DNA of 64,000 bases from Hymenoscyphus infarciens. Lineage: Eukaryota > Ascomycota > Leotiomycetes > Helotiales > Helotiaceae. A program made the position numbers and the translations under genes. The notes under the pieces were generated by a model. It was given only the letters and a program-made list of their open reading frames with translations, made no database searches and was not told the DNA's origin. Each line of letters starts with the position of its first letter. Positions within the stretch are counted from its first letter, which is position 1. Location of the stretch: positions 1-64,000 of the forward strand of contig LLCB01000237.1 of assembly GCA_001414345.1 (NCBI GenBank), in the 5' to 3' direction. This document shows positions 12,492 through 25,475 of the stretch, piece by piece.

Positions 12492-15400
12492 ATTACTGTA
12501 GGTACTTACCAGTACGGTCCCTCCGACAAAGCCGTTGAAATGGTGCTCGAGTCTCTAGTTTCGTCCCATCTCCAACTTTCCCGCATTTCATGCTCCCCCG
12601 CGACTCCACGAGTCAATGTGCCTCCGTACATTTCCCCCTCTCTACTCCCCGTACCCTGCATTTAGACTGCTCTGCTCTGCGCTCTGCTGCTGACGAGCCA
12701 ACAGCCATATTGCATCCGCGCGACCCTGTGAGTCCAAACCCCCGTCCGATCCTCGAAGAAGGGTACAGTACGGAGTACCGGGAAATTGCCGCCTTGCAAA
12801 GTCGCCACGCCACGCCACACCATGAGGATTCTCCGGTTTCCGCGCCCCGTGATAAATATTTCACATGGAGACTGGGCTGTTCTCTGTGCCGGTTGCACGC
12901 TCCAAAAAGACATCGTGAGTCGTACTGCAAGCTATGTACGCAAGCTTGCATGCAAGCTCCGGGAGTTAGTTTCAATAGCATCAACTTATTTTGGTCCACC
13001 TTAGTCCAAACCTACCGTTCGCTGGTCCACTGCCACTGATCACTAGTGGCATTGTGGAACCTGGGAAGAAAAGAAAAGTGGTGTGATTGGCCCGTCGCGG
13101 ATTTGCATAACGATGAACCTGTTTCGTTTCAGCACGCAGCCAAATTTCTGTTCAGATTCTCTTTAATTGGTTTTCAAACAAGTCAGCTTCGTCGGATATC
13201 TGAATGTGGCATCAACTTGGAGCTGACGAGGCTATCGATACACGGCCTCCGTCTCACTCACGCTGCTAGCGCTCTTGCCAATAAAGTCCATTTAATGTAA
13301 GACCTCAAATTTCCTGCAGAGACGAGCTAATTTGTAGATCCTGCCTAACCCTGACTAACAAGACAAGCTCCGGCAGAAGAAAGACCTAGCGAACTAGGTA
13401 CTGTAATTGCGCTAGTGACCAATCTCGACAACGCTCCTTGGTGGATCCTGCGAGACAACCATGATTTGACGTCCAGTCATCTTTTCGGCGCCAAGAAGGC
13501 TGTACTTGTACAAATCTATTTCTACCGAGTGCCTCGGATTGGACGCGTCCTATAAAAGAAAGGCATTTCACCATTTTGTTCAGCAACCACGGCATCAACT
13601 CCACAGCTCACAAAGAAAAAACAAACTGTCGCACGAGCACCAAGAATGCGAGAGATGCGCGGTTGGACCTTCTAACACGAGAGGGGCATTATATGTGTTG
13701 TACAGTTTCCATGCTAATTGTCTGTGTTCTGCAGTCATCGCAATGACAGATGGGGAAACCCGTCTGCAAGACTTTTCCCGAAGCCCAAACAAAACTCGCT
13801 CGAATTCCAGCATCTGGATCTGCCAGGCACATGTGATGATACGTTCAAGAAGGCAAATCATCGGCTTCAATTTCTGAAAACTCCTGCAGGACACTGCATG
13901 GAAGGAAAAGTAAAAAAAAATGCTGTTCGCCGTTGTACGAAAGACCTCCTGCATAGACACAGGCTGTTTGGAGTCCGCCTTTCTCAAGTACCGGTACGAC
14001 ATCCAACCACACCCTGGAGGATCATGGGACCGCGACCGCCACACACCGCTCACGATAAGGATACCCCCACCACCCATGAGCAGAATAATCATGAAATTGT
14101 CAGCAGATATGGTGATATGGCGAATATCCAAGACTCACCCCGTATTCACGATTCGCAGAATTCTGAGAATTTTTGTCTTGCTTCGGCTATGGCGGGAGAA
14201 TTGCCTTGATATTCCTACGCTGATTTTTTGCCTTTATCGAATAGCGGTTATTGTTTAGTCAAAGTCGGACGGAGTCGTTCTTTTCAAGGGAAGAATCATC
14301 CCACTTTCACTTCACATGCTTTTTGGGCCTATTCTTTGCTTGCGTCCTGCAAACTCGTTTCTTTCTTTGATATATGAGTCACGTGGTTATCGCTCTCGAC
14401 TCTTCCTTCAGCCGGAAGTCAAGAGGGAACGAAGTGCTGTGTATCCAAGAAGCTCACGATGGGTCGAGACTCTCTTCCATGGTCACAAAATATCGAGGCT
14501 TCATTGTGCGCTGTTCACAGCCCAGTAATTCAGAGATTTCGGGACAATTCGAGATATTATTCAAAACATTTGGGATGATCAGAGATTGGAATTCTTGATT
14601 CTCCAAAACCTTCTGGGGCAAGCTCAGATATTGTGCGAAACGTTTAGAAAAATCGGAACTTGGGTTTTTTGATTCTTCTAAACATTCGGGGAGAATAAAT
14701 AAGGTTGCCCGAGACTATTTTACACATTGTATCGACGGTACTCTCAGATTCTCTCTTTCTTCTTCGAGTTGCTTTCGTCATTGGTATCAAAGCCCATGCC
14801 AGTTCCAACGATTATTCTTCAGGATGTCCAAGACTATAGCGTTGATTAAGTGAGCTAGCCTGGGAAGTTCATGGGTAAGTCCACCGGATTCTTGTCACTA
14901 ATGTGGAGAATGCATTTGCCGAATTAATGGCTGCATTGGAATTTGTTATGGATCCATGGCAATACTGCTTTGCTTTTTTATTGCCATTGCGGCATCAGAA
15001 TTACGACTTGGAGCACTTCAAATCCGTTGCCTTCGATTTGTTGTTCCATTGCCCATTTAAAGCTGTGGTGCCCGACAATTTTCCTGATCTTTAGAATCAT
15101 CTGGTGTTGGGGGGTCAAGATCTTTCTCTCTTACCACCATGAATGACAAAGGCTTTGCGGCTTCTTTTTCGTGACATTTTCAAGTAGTCTTTCTCTTTGC
15201 GTCTTACTAGGATTCTTGATAAGATACACTTTCGTTTTAGGAAATGCTATGATTTTGCGGTTTGAGAACAAAGCAAGAGAACGTTGATATATTCTTGACT
15301 TGCTTCGCTAATTGAAATTTACAACGTTACCGCTTCTATTTTTGCTGCATATGAGGATCAGGTATATGATTGAAGTCGTTCAATTGTTGCTGTACAAATC

Positions 15401-17275
15401 CCTTCAATGATTCTCTAGTAATTACTGTGGGAAGGTCTAAAACAATGATTGACCTTGGATACTTCTAAGAATTCTCAACTAATACATTGCTTTTCTCCAG
15501 ACGTTTTCCCACAACCATTGGTCAGGTAGACAATTGTAGCGCAATGAGCAAAACTTTTACCTCAATCTCAAATGAACCTCATCTTGGTACTGTTCACCAT
15601 ACTAAGCTTGACTTTTGCTTGCTAAAGGTGTTTTGCTAACTCACGCTGTTATTGCCATACTACCTCATCGGCTCACGAAAGGAATTTCCTCGCTGCCTTG
15701 TAACTTCGGGGTGATTCTCGTGAACTTTCAATGGCTCTTTTTGTTTGGCTTCCTATACTGAGATTCAGCAAAAAGGTACCTCAGTTTTGTAGAAAATTCC
15801 AGAGAAAAACATTTCAATACAAAGCCTCGAGAAAATTGCCTTGGAGAAGTTGGATTGAGAGGTTTTATTTTCGTTCACTGAACTCTTTCTGCAAGGGAGG
15901 TCTCTTTTCACGTCTGTTTAAATAAATCAGTTCTGTTCAAATAAATCAGTTCTATTCAAATAGCAAAGGGTATATTTGTGGGCGCGAATTTGACAGAGAC
16001 TAAAGTTGGGCCCACTTCTCCTTTTGATGACGCATAAGATATATTTTAGACATGAGAACACATCTTCATTTCAACATGATGATGAGCAGTTGCGCCAACC
16101 AATCCCACTCAGTGAATATATTAGTCTTCTGCAAGCTTCTTCTCCATTTTCTGGCACACTTCCACTCACTTCTGCTTTGCATAAAGAATCATTCACACGA
16201 CATCTTCACTACGACAACCTCACTTCTACAACATACTTTTCTTCCAACCCCTCCACAGCAAAACAAATATTTCCTCTCAACAACCCAACATCACGTCAGC
16301 GTCTCCTACAATACCATCTTTCAAAAGCCAAACTCCTGGACACTTCTTCTTGCGTGTTATTCTTCAGACTCTTTCTCATTACCACTACTTACGCCTGTTC
16401 AACTGCTTTATTTACATAGCGCTTGCACGACAACGTTGTCACCTTCGGCTGCTAGCGACTTTGCTCTACCCCCAATTCACTTCCTTTTCTCTTGACTCAC
16501 AAGTCACTATTGCGACTTCCTACTACGTCAACAACAATACCTAACTTTCAAGTCAACTTCAAATTGTCTGAAGATTGCCGCGGGTGGGGCTAAGTCTGTT
16601 GCTCCTGCCAATTGGATTCCTCTATTCGCTGATTCCTCTATTCGCTCTTGCCTTGAAGCAGAGGGTCCGTGGGTTCTGAACGCAAGTCACGTCTACCCTT
16701 CTATTTAAACCTCTTCTCCAGCCCTTTGACCTCCACTTCTTCAACAACCTCGACAACCTCCTTCGACCTCGACCCTTCCTCCCCTACCTTCACATACTCA
16801 TACCTCTCGACTCATCTCATATCACTACTACCTCTTGCCCTGACCTTCCCCCAGCATACGATATCGCATTCATTTCTTCAACAACCCTATCTTTGCTCTT
16901 TGCATATAGTCATTGTTATTCCCCGCATCGCAATCGGGTTTCCCGGTGAGTCAACTTCACCCGTCCAGGTTCCCCGCTATCGGCGTCAGCTTTCCTCATC
17001 ACCTCAAAGTATTTGGGACAGTTGAACTCAAATCACCTTCATTCTTCCAAAGAGCTTTGGAGATTCAAGTCCATTCTCTCATTTCAGTTGGAGAAATTGA
17101 ACTCAAACCACTTTCATTTTTCCAAACATCCTGGAAGAATTAATCTCATTACCCCTCCGCATCTGGAACATTTGAACACAAATCACCTTCATTCTTTCAA
17201 ACCGTCCCGGAGAATATACACACTTCGCGCATTACGACTGACATCATCGAGCAAACCTCTAGCAAACCCACCAAG
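12492..17275. other. Long gene-poor stretch with degenerate ~70-bp repeats
   Basis: Nearly 4.8 kb without a supported gene. ORFs are short, overlap on both strands and show no domain. Composition drifts AT-rich from about 14200 to 16600. Two neighbouring imperfect repeat units of about 75 bp lie at about 14530-14700, and three clearer units at about 17010-17215 directly before the next start codon. The last 600 bp, rich in CT and CTTC, is the probable promoter and 5' UTR of the gene starting at 17276. Confidence 0.5.
17010..17215 (+). repeat. Three imperfect ~65-70 bp repeats in a 5' leader
   Basis: Each unit contains TGGRACA or TGGAGAAA, then TTGAACWCAAA, then a TCACCTTCATTCTTCCAAA-like core and a TGGAGA or CGGAGA end. 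Units start near 17008, 17081 and 17163. They lie immediately before the start codon at 17276 and would be transcribed in its leader. A related stretch (TGGGACAATCACC...TTCATTCTTCCA) lies inside the third intron of the same gene at about 18901-18930. Confidence 0.6.
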
Positions 17276-19578
17276 ATGGTCAAAGGTACGGCAAATATCA
17301 ACGTGGAGTACTCCAAGCGGTCCAAGGCAAAAAAGAGAAGACGCGATGCCATTCTCAACCGACCTTTCCCCGAGGGTTGGAATCCCCATGAGCACGTCGA
17401 CAAGGAAACTCACGAGAATTCCTTGAAGGTTTTCAAACCCGGTGACGAGAACAACACCGACTGGGAGGAAAATCTCCGAAAAGTCGCTTTCCAAGCCATG
17501 CCATTGGACCCCTGGCTCGGCACGGAGACCCCAAAGACCAAAGAAGAACTTATCCAAGAGCGAGTCGACAAGGACCTCAAGGATTGGCCTTGGAGAGATG
17601 ACAGCAGGCAAGCTGTTATGTTGGGTCCGCATATTTTCAACAATAATGCGCGTAGTGTCGAAGATATGACGCCTCCCATTGAGGGCGGAGATGGCTGTGA
17701 TCAAAAGCAGAGTCTCTTCTTCCAGAAAATCGTCTGCAATCGAGACTTGTTTGCCCAGATCATGGAATTGGTCTGCGCCCATCACGACTCTGCTTGGAAG
17801 TTCGGAGCGACCTGTATCCAGGCGTACAACATGATGGTGATTTCCTCGATGGTAAGCCCCGAAAAACTCATTTTTCCAAGTCCTTTCGAGCAATGGTTCG
17901 ACTTGTTCGACTTGTTCGAATGGGCTTCAACATGATCGTCTCTTGTTCATGGGCATAATTAGCTTAGAATCTGTACTGACGTTTGACAAGGACTTTTGGG
18001 ACATGCGAAAGGGCTGGTTTAACTATTGTTCTACTCCGCCCAAAGTCGGCAAAAATAAGAAAATCACCAATCGAGCCGTAAATCCGGTTCTTATCGTTGC
18101 TCCCACCCGGCATGCATACAGAGAGAGAGCAACCTATGATACACAACTCAGATGCATGCGCATGCTCTGTAAGTCATCCTCAAAACAAGCCTGAGGGACC
18201 ACCATGTCTGAGTCCAAAATAGGCCAAGCTATCAATAACGTTCATGATAATATTCGAAATATCCAATTTCATAATGTCCCCTTTTTAACCGACCACCTTC
18301 TCGCTCTCTTTATCCCGATGATGCGTAATCTCACAACACTTGGAGTCTACAAGTGCCAACTGATTCACGTTGGTCACACCATGCGTCTCCTCGATATCAT
18401 TACCCACGACCGCCCAAAGGGAAAAGAATGTCAGGTTAACCTCGACTTCTACCCCAACTTCCACAAAGGTCCCATCAGTACCGGCCAAGAATGGGAGATG
18501 GGTAATTTCGGAGTAACCTGGGACAACTGGAACCGCGACTCTCGACTCGCCATCTGGCAACTCGTCTCGCAGATAATTCCCCGCGCTCGAAGTCAGGGTA
18601 TCGACATGGAGTCTCCGTGGACCGCCTTTCGCAAGTGGCTTGAGGATGGACCATGCTGGAGAGTCGAGCAAACGTTGCAGGCAATCATGAGCAGCACTAT
18701 CTCGGCTGAGGAATTTGCTGCTCAAGTTGACTGTGGAAATATGCTCCATTTCGGTAATGTCCATAAGATGTTTCACGTGAAGCGGACAATTCAGTCGGAG
18801 GGAATGAAATGGTGAGTTTACCCCTTTGCTCCTTCTTACTGATCGTCTGGTACATTCTCAAATTCGCCCCTTCCTCCTTTCCTCATTATCCCAAATAATC
18901 TGGGACAATCACCGTTCATTCTTCCAGACGACTTCGCCTAATTTCAAAGCTGCACCTTCCCTTATTTCCCATCGTGTCAAACAATCCGGCACAAGAAAAA
19001 CCATCACCCCAAAGCATCTCGAACAAGAAGCTAACTCGTACAACAGGGCCGCAAGCGTCTACAACTGCATCGACTGCGGCCCCAACCTCGGAATCTTCTT
19101 CTTCTACGAACAAATCCGCAACCTCAAGATCTACGGCGACGAACCCCGCTGTCTCGGCTGCCAACTCACCCAAGTCCTCCAGGGCGAACAAGACCACTTC
19201 AAGCGCGAAAAGCGCATGATCATCCGAAAGTGGCTCACCCACCTGCAACGAACCGACGACGGCCCCGTCCGCGTCTGGAACAGCACCGATCTGCCCCGAG
19301 CCATCAAAGATTTCCGGCCCAAATACAAACATGTGCGCTCCTGGGCCGCGGGGCTGGACATGAAGCGAAGGGAGTGGATTGAGGAGAAGGGGTATGACCC
19401 GGAGATTGTGGAGCGGCAAAAGCCTCTCACGAGAGAGGAGCAGGGACGACGAGGCTCCAAGTTGCGCTCTCCTTGTGTGGACATGAAGAAGGAGGATCCT
19501 ACGACGATGGATCCCGAGGAGGCGAAGTGGTCCGTGGGACGGGTCGAGGAGATCTACGCGCATGGATATCTGTGGTAA
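17276..19578 (+). CDS. Uncharacterised fungal protein, zinc-ribbon-like C-terminal region
   Basis: Four exons: 17276-17851, 17991-18168, 18223-18811 and 19047-19578. The joins keep frame (GTAAGC/AAG, GTAAGT/TAG, GTGAGT/CAG with a GCTAAC branch), giving 624 aa. The start CAAGATGG has an ideal context. Residues 1-25 are very basic (SKRSKAKKRRR), like a nuclear-localisation patch. The middle is rich in W, H and aromatic residues. Near 455-486 there are two CxxC pairs (CIDC and CLGC, 25 residues apart) that could bind one zinc. The C-terminus is charged. I do not recognise the family; it may be a lineage-restricted fungal family. Imperfect repeats lie in its leader and in intron 3. Confidence 0.75.
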
Positions 19579-19747
19579 TCCCTCATCCATCCCCGGGCAT
19601 TCTGCCAGCGGATTTCATTCTTCGAGATGTTCTGGGGGGCTAATCGACTCGACCTCCATTCTTCGAGTTGACCTCGGAGAATGGGCCATTCATTTCTTTA
19701 ATTTCTTTCCTCGCAACTGGTTTCGGACAACGACATTCATCTTTTTT

Positions 19748-19779
<32 letters not shown>

Positions 19780-20409
19780 TTTTCTTTCTTCCCCGGTAGG
19801 AGAATGAGGGAAATTATCCTCCTACCCTTCGACCTCTCAAAAAGTTATCACAAACACCCCTCAATCACTCATTCTTATGAACAAATGCGTTGAGCTTTAA
19901 ACCGACACTACACAATATCATTACATTCGCCTATCAAGTTTTCAGTTCTCTTCATCATCCCTTTTTCCCCTTTTCCCCAGTCACGAAAATGATTGCGGAG
20001 TAGGAGCATTAATGGCTAGTCAAATCACAATGAATTATCTTTTTTTGAAAACATGTGTCTTGTTTTGTGATGGTGAATGGTGAAAGGAGTAAAGTCTTGG
20101 GTTAATTTTTAGGGGGCTAGATGGGTTTGGTAGTGAGTGTCGGTGTGGGGAGTATTACATCTACATATAGAGGGAGGGAGAGGGTATGTAGTTTTACGTC
20201 TTTGGTATTGATTTCCGAGGAAAGAGTGGTATATACAAAAAATAAGAAAGAAGACCCGACCAGTATATCCTAGATCAAGGAGAGAAGCAATTAAGAGAAG
20301 ATACTAAAAGTAATATATACCAAACAAATCCTACACGCCCCTTTCTTACCCAAACATGTAACCTCCCGACTTCGTTCCGTCATAGCTCATGGGTTTGTGG
20401 AAGCAAAAT
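19579..20409. other. Convergent 3' region with a TTTC microsatellite
   Basis: Lies between the ends of two convergent genes. It contains a TTTC tetranucleotide run at about 19745-19788. No coding signal seen; both 3' UTRs are expected here. Confidence 0.5.
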
Positions 20410-21319
20410 CTAAGTAAAGCGTGCTGCTTTGCCTTTACTCTCGTTTTGTTGAGAGCGCAAGGGGAGTTGACGATCGAGGGTGTTGAAGGCGAGTGTTCGT
20501 GGGGTGTAAGGCACGGAATTTGGGTTCACGCGAACATTGGTTTCGGATCCGTTGTCTGATCCATTTCCTCCTTTCATTTGCATCTCGTCTACGTCGACTT
20601 TGTCGGCGGCTCTTTGAGCAGCGGATGGGAAGCAAGACCAGATTGAGAGAACGAGGTTTGCGACGAATATCACTCTGAAGTTTCATTAGCGATGTTGGAA
20701 TAAAGATAAGGGAATACTTACAACATGACGACTGTTACTGCGAATGTTCCCTTTGCCATCAAACAATAATGGCGGATCTTTCCTTCAGGTGCAAAGTCGC
20801 AGCTCTTGGAGACGTACCAGGCTGTACTTGATGGTCTCTTTGGGTCCGAGTTGTCTGATCCCGCTTGTCCGTAAACGCTTGCAGCGTACAATCCAACAAG
20901 TACTGCGTTTGTGATTGCTGATAGAATTGGAAACCAGATGTGTAGGGAGAACATGATGACCTTGACGATCATGATGAACATGGATAAGACTGATATCGCG
21001 ATGTTGAAGTCCGTTAAGCTGGAGTATTGTTAGCATGTAATTACAGAACAATTTCGAGGACTTCTGCTTACGCCTGTGACCAGACAAAAGGAGTTGTTGG
21101 TATGGGCCGGTGATTTGCATATGCGTAGAGTATTTGCTTTGGACTCGAGTTGAAGCCATTATCTGCGCCCACCTGCCACAAGGCGGTCCGGAATAAATTT
21201 GGCGCAGCGATTCCGAACAATGCCAACGCTGCTACTGTTCCTCCCAACTCGACCAAGAAGAAACCGAGCAAAACCTTGGGATATCTCCATTTCCGGGCAA
21301 TATGAGGCATTCCGACCAT
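20410..21319 (-). CDS. MARVEL-like four-helix membrane protein
   Basis: Three exons: 21319-21072, 21018-20722 and 20674-20410 (introns GTAAGC...CAG and GTAAGT...CAG), giving 269 aa. Four hydrophobic segments are visible: VLLGFFLVELGGTVAALALF (about 15-34), FNIAISVLSMFIMIVKVIMF (about 88-107), a third in FPILSAITNAVLVGLYAA, and a fourth spanning intron 2 (GTFAVTVVML/VIFVANLVLSIW). The cytosolic tail of about 75 residues is polar. Topology, length and short basic N-terminus fit the fungal MARVEL-type proteins of the plasma membrane or secretory vesicles. An ATG nine bases downstream is an alternative start. The frame extends upstream, but that part reads as 5' leader. Confidence 0.75.
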
Positions 21320-23692
21320 GATGGCTGCGTGTGCTGACTCCCGGGTATCTCGATCAACGAGGATTCGGAAGAAGAGGAACAATGTCTCTCTGGATGATGG
21401 TGGGTTATGGAATGGGATATGGGATATGGGATCGAATGGTCGCAGGCGCAAAGGTAGTTCGAGGTCGAGGTGTCGACGTCGTCGTCGTCGTCGTCGGGCG
21501 AGAGCTTCACATTGAAAGTCGAGTTCTCTCGAGGGAGGCTTTGCCGTGGGCGGCCCCCCATTATGAACATCCTTTGACGGACGGTTCTTTGGCGTTGCAG
21601 GAGCAGGCGCCCAATGGGCGGGCGACGACGTGATTGGGAAGAAGAGCGCTTACATGCAGCAGCCAGATGTGAAAGGGTCGCAGTGAAGCCAATCAGGAAG
21701 TGAGGATGGGATGTTGTGAAAGAAGGCTTGTCCTAAAGGGGATGTTAGGTTGGGGTCTGGATATTCAGGCATCACATCACAGCTTCATCACCAAGGCACT
21801 AAGGCATCAAGGCACCAAGGCACCAAGGCACTCAGAAGCTAACAGCTCCACCCCACTTCCCTCTCCCTCTGCCTCTCCCGATCACACCAGCATCTGCCGA
21901 CCGACCGATTATCTGTCTTTCCATTCCCGACTGTTCGTTTTAACGCTGCGCAATGTGATGGTCTGATGATTCATCGGGGCGGTTGCGTAGATGTTGATGT
22001 TGATGTTGCACCCCGAATCCAGCGTGCGTGTTGGATGCAAGCGCTCTGCGCTCACCACAATCCTCCCTCTCCCGTCAGCAAAGACCCTCTCGACGCATCG
22101 CATCTTCAGCATCTGACATTTCTTCATAATCATGGCCACGGATTTCTTCCGAGAATAATTACTTGCATAAGAAAAGCTTCGTGCCCGCACTGTCATGTCA
22201 GCATCTCCATCAGCATCGCCTGGTTGAATGCCACCCTAAGGTATCCTATCATATCATCATCCCCCGAATGCTCACAGGGCAGGAATCTGCAAGCCATACC
22301 ACCTCCCGCTCAAAGCAGCCATTCCGGATCAATGAATTCTGCCTATTGGTTTAAATTCTGCCACAGCCGTGGTAGCGAGGGGTATTTCTCTCCCTCTTTC
22401 TCCAACGCTTTTTATAGCTACAGGTAGACAGCAGTTCGAGCTCCAGGTACGGACTGAGAGTACGGAGGAGAGCTCCCTCTTTGAGCCGCATTTACTCCAT
22501 ACAACACCTTCGTCTCGCAACTATTTCGTTTTGGCTTTTCTCATCTTTTATGGAGGCGCTCGCGTACCTTGTTCAAGGGGGCCAAGAATAACTTCGGCCA
22601 TGTAAAAAGTCCCTGCCATTTTCTATCCCACTAGCAAATAAAAATAACCCGGTGGTCGAGGAGAGAACATTGGTACACGGGTCGAGAAACTCGTGGTCAG
22701 CATGTGGAGATAGATTGTATCTACGAGTATGTTCGAGAATACTTCTTCGATCCCTTGGATTCCATGGAGGGACCATGGATGTAAAGAGATACTGGGCATA
22801 CATGCTTTCCCAGGTACCTAGAGCTCGAAATACTACATACAGATAAAGAGCATCCACAGTCTTTTGGTAACGGGGCATCTGACTCTCTGAGGTGGGCCAT
22901 GCCACCCATGCCATGCCATGGTTGTGGTACAAGAGAAAATGTTTGCTTTGGTATTTCTCTTGGCCATGCACGATTCAATACTCCGTAAGGTTAAAGGTTA
23001 GGCTTAGAATACCATCTGCGTAAACGCGTTATAATCAATCCCAAAGTTTCGTTCAGAAGAATCGCGCACGCGCACTGGTGGCCCTAAAACCCTCCACCTT
23101 CACCTCCCGCCGCGATTCCATTTTCGATGACAAGAAATCGTATATGAGGATGGCGAGGGGGCTTATACTCTCACTCTGGAGGCAGGGCCCGTGCGTCGTG
23201 ATGGCGCGACGACGACGACGTTGAGTTGAGAGGGCAGGAGCGACGGGACCTATTAGGTACCTAGCCCGTACATATCTAGGTATCCATCTACAGAGAGACC
23301 ACCAAGACAGGGAAGGAATGACCTTGGTGTCAACCAATCAACAAAGTGGTAAGGTACGAACTTGTAGAGGGAAGGCGAAACCGAGGGTCTCTGTTTCCTT
23401 GAGCACTTCCATTTCGAGAGCCTCTAACTCTCTCTAGAGGGAATGAGGGGCCTCATCATCTCACCTCACCTCAATTGAAGAGTGAAGAGTCAAGAGTGAA
23501 GAGTGAAGAGTGTGCAATCTTCCCTCGCGCTTTCCTAAAACCTCTCGTTCCCCCGAGTGAGAGGATGTGGCTCGTGGGTCATTGACCTGGTGTATGTAGG
23601 TACCTATATGTTTTATCTTCATTCTGACGACTTGGTATATCATCATTCAGTTCTTCTGGTTATGCATACATCACTTAATCCATACGAATGCA
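21320..23692. other. Long divergent intergenic region
   Basis: Lies between a minus-strand and a plus-strand gene, so it contains both promoters. It carries short simple repeats: a GTC run at about 21474-21499, a GGCA(C/T)CAA-type run near 21795-21835, a GAC run near 23199-23222 and an AAGAGTGAAGAGTC run near 23476-23512. ORFs on both strands (for example 22573-22971) lack domains and splice context. Confidence 0.5.
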
Positions 23693-24931
23693 ATGTCACA
23701 ACCACCAACTTACACCCACATCGAACGTCTTCCCGAGGAACTCCTTCGTTTCGTCATCTTGGAAATAGATTCCCTCCCATCATTATACAAGCTCATACAA
23801 GCTATCCCAGTCGTCGCCCATTCATGCATAACGATCTTCGACGAACTTGTTGGCACCATACTCGAGAGATCCATAGACGAGGAGTTGCAATGCTATCTTT
23901 TTGCTGTCATCGAATCTCAAGACGAAGTCCGAGCAGCTGGTGGCATGGGCAGGCATGAAATTCAACACTTTCTCGAGACGCACTTCGAATATGCCAATAC
24001 TGTTACAATTCCAGCGGGAATACAACGCTCGCTGCACACAATTGCTTACATGGCTAACGTTCTCGAGGCAGTCGATCATTTCTCACGGCTACTTCCCGAA
24101 ATATGGTCCTTCTGTGGGTGTATCGGCTTATTCCGCCGTCCAATTCTCCCCTTGACAATGTGGAAAGACAAGTACCGCCTCCGTCGCGCTCTCTTTCGCT
24201 TTCAACTCTACTGTGAACTCTTTCACAAACCCGGCGATGACAACCCATACCATATTGCTTCAAGCTGGGGATGGGAAGACAATTGGGATGCACAAGAACT
24301 CTTCTGGCTACGCTACGAATGGTGGGAAGTAGAGGAAGTCAAAAGCATATACTACACCCTACATTTCCACATCGACTGTCGGTCCAAGTCAACCTCCCAC
24401 ATTCTCACTCCCGATTGTGAAAGAGAGCCCACCACCCCTCCTCTCTCCATTAGAGGTCTCCCAACCCTTCACGCCACCCTCGCCGCAAAATGCCCACTCC
24501 TTTCAAACCCGTTCCAAAAAGCCTACCTCCAAAGCTTCCTCCAGCGACCCTTTTCCGGCTTCCGCATCACCGACCCCGAAGACCACGGCCACTTTTCGCA
24601 AGGACGAATCCCGAATCTGTTCCACGATCCCATTCCTTTCCCCACGTATCGTACTGGGCCAACGAGAAGATGGGAACCCAGTCCCTTCCCGGGTGTTACC
24701 TTGAAACAACTTTGTATTGCGACTTATGGATGTAATACTGTTCCCATCGAAGTGGAGAGGTTGAACACTACAGCGAAAAGACGACAGATTCTGAGGTATC
24801 TCGGATGGTGTTTTTGGGAGAGAAAGGATTTGGCGGAGTGGGCGTTTTTTGGGGCGGGCTTGGGGGACTTTAGGAGGAAGAGGGGGAATGACAGTTGGTT
24901 TTGTGATGGTGAAGTTGAGGATGGCCCTTGA
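23693..24931 (+). CDS. F-box-like protein, intronless
   Basis: One exon, 412 aa. Residues 10-45 (IERLPEELLRFVILEIDSL ... LIQAIPVVAHSC) have the hydrophobic spacing of an F-box, the motif that binds Skp1 in SCF ubiquitin ligases. The rest has no leucine-rich or WD repeats. It is a fungal-type body rich in W, F and Y with several conserved-looking aromatic patches (WGWEDNWDAQELFWLRYEWW). Many such proteins in filamentous fungi are of unknown target. The ATG follows an A-rich leader with none upstream in frame. The F-box call is by pattern only. Confidence 0.7.
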   Translation: MSQPPTYTHIERLPEELLRFVILEIDSLPSLYKLIQAIPVVAHSCITIFDELVGTILERSIDEELQCYLFAVIESQDEVRAAGGMGRHEIQHFLETHFEYANTVTIPAGIQRSLHTIAYMANVLEAVDHFSRLLPEIWSFCGCIGLFRRPILPLTMWKDKYRLRRALFRFQLYCELFHKPGDDNPYHIASSWGWEDNWDAQELFWLRYEWWEVEEVKSIYYTLHFHIDCRSKSTSHILTPDCEREPTTPPLSIRGLPTLHATLAAKCPLLSNPFQKAYLQSFLQRPFSGFRITDPEDHGHFSQGRIPNLFHDPIPFPTYRTGPTRRWEPSPFPGVTLKQLCIATYGCNTVPIEVERLNTTAKRRQILRYLGWCFWERKDLAEWAFFGAGLGDFRRKRGNDSWFCDGEVEDGP

Positions 24932-25199
24932 TCTGGAGAGAGGGGTGGAGAGAGGGGTGGAGCGATTGTTTTGTTGATATAAGGAAATATGAAGCTAGAA
25001 GGGTGGATGGAGTGTTTGACACTGGGCAATACTTAGTGTATTCTGTACTAGCGAGGAAATAAGGGTAGTTAAGCACTGTTCTTTCTTTCACTTTTTCAAA
25101 GTAGCGTAATCCAGAATTGATAATAGTTTTCGCTTGTCGTTCTCCATCACACCCCTTGATACCAAAGAAGTACTTGTCGCATCCAGTATGTTGGTGTGC
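24932..25199. other. 3' flank of the F-box-like gene
   Basis: Contains a short GGAGAGAGGGGT duplication just after the stop and then falls into the accessory block. No gene seen. Confidence 0.4.
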
Positions 25200-25475
25200 T
25201 GCTTGAGACAACAAAAGTTATGCTTACGACAGACTACCGTCATACACCTCGGTGTGTAGAGTTTAGCACCTAAATATATGCTTTCCTTCTCCCTACAAAT
25301 TTTGAAATCCTTTCCAGTGGTAAGAGATATTTCGACGATAGACGAGTAATCTTTTGTTTTTGTATCACAGAAGGGCCTGTATGTGAGCACAAGCATTCTG
25401 GCGAGACAGACTTTCGTGTCGGAAGTAATTCACTTTGCTGCTGTTGAAGTGTGCACCTGCTTTGTTTTTACTCCT
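25200..25475 (+). repeat. Diverged direct repeat, copy A
   Basis: Shares ordered islands with 28975-29265: ACAACAAAAGTTATG, TACGAC.GACTACC, TTAGCACCTA.ATATATRCTTTC, the TTTCGA.GATAG segment, TTTGTTTTTGT, and the end TTGCTGCTGYTGAAGTGYGYACCTG. Both copies face the same way about 3.8 kb apart. The type (solo LTR, SINE-like or gene fragment) is not clear. Confidence 0.7.
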
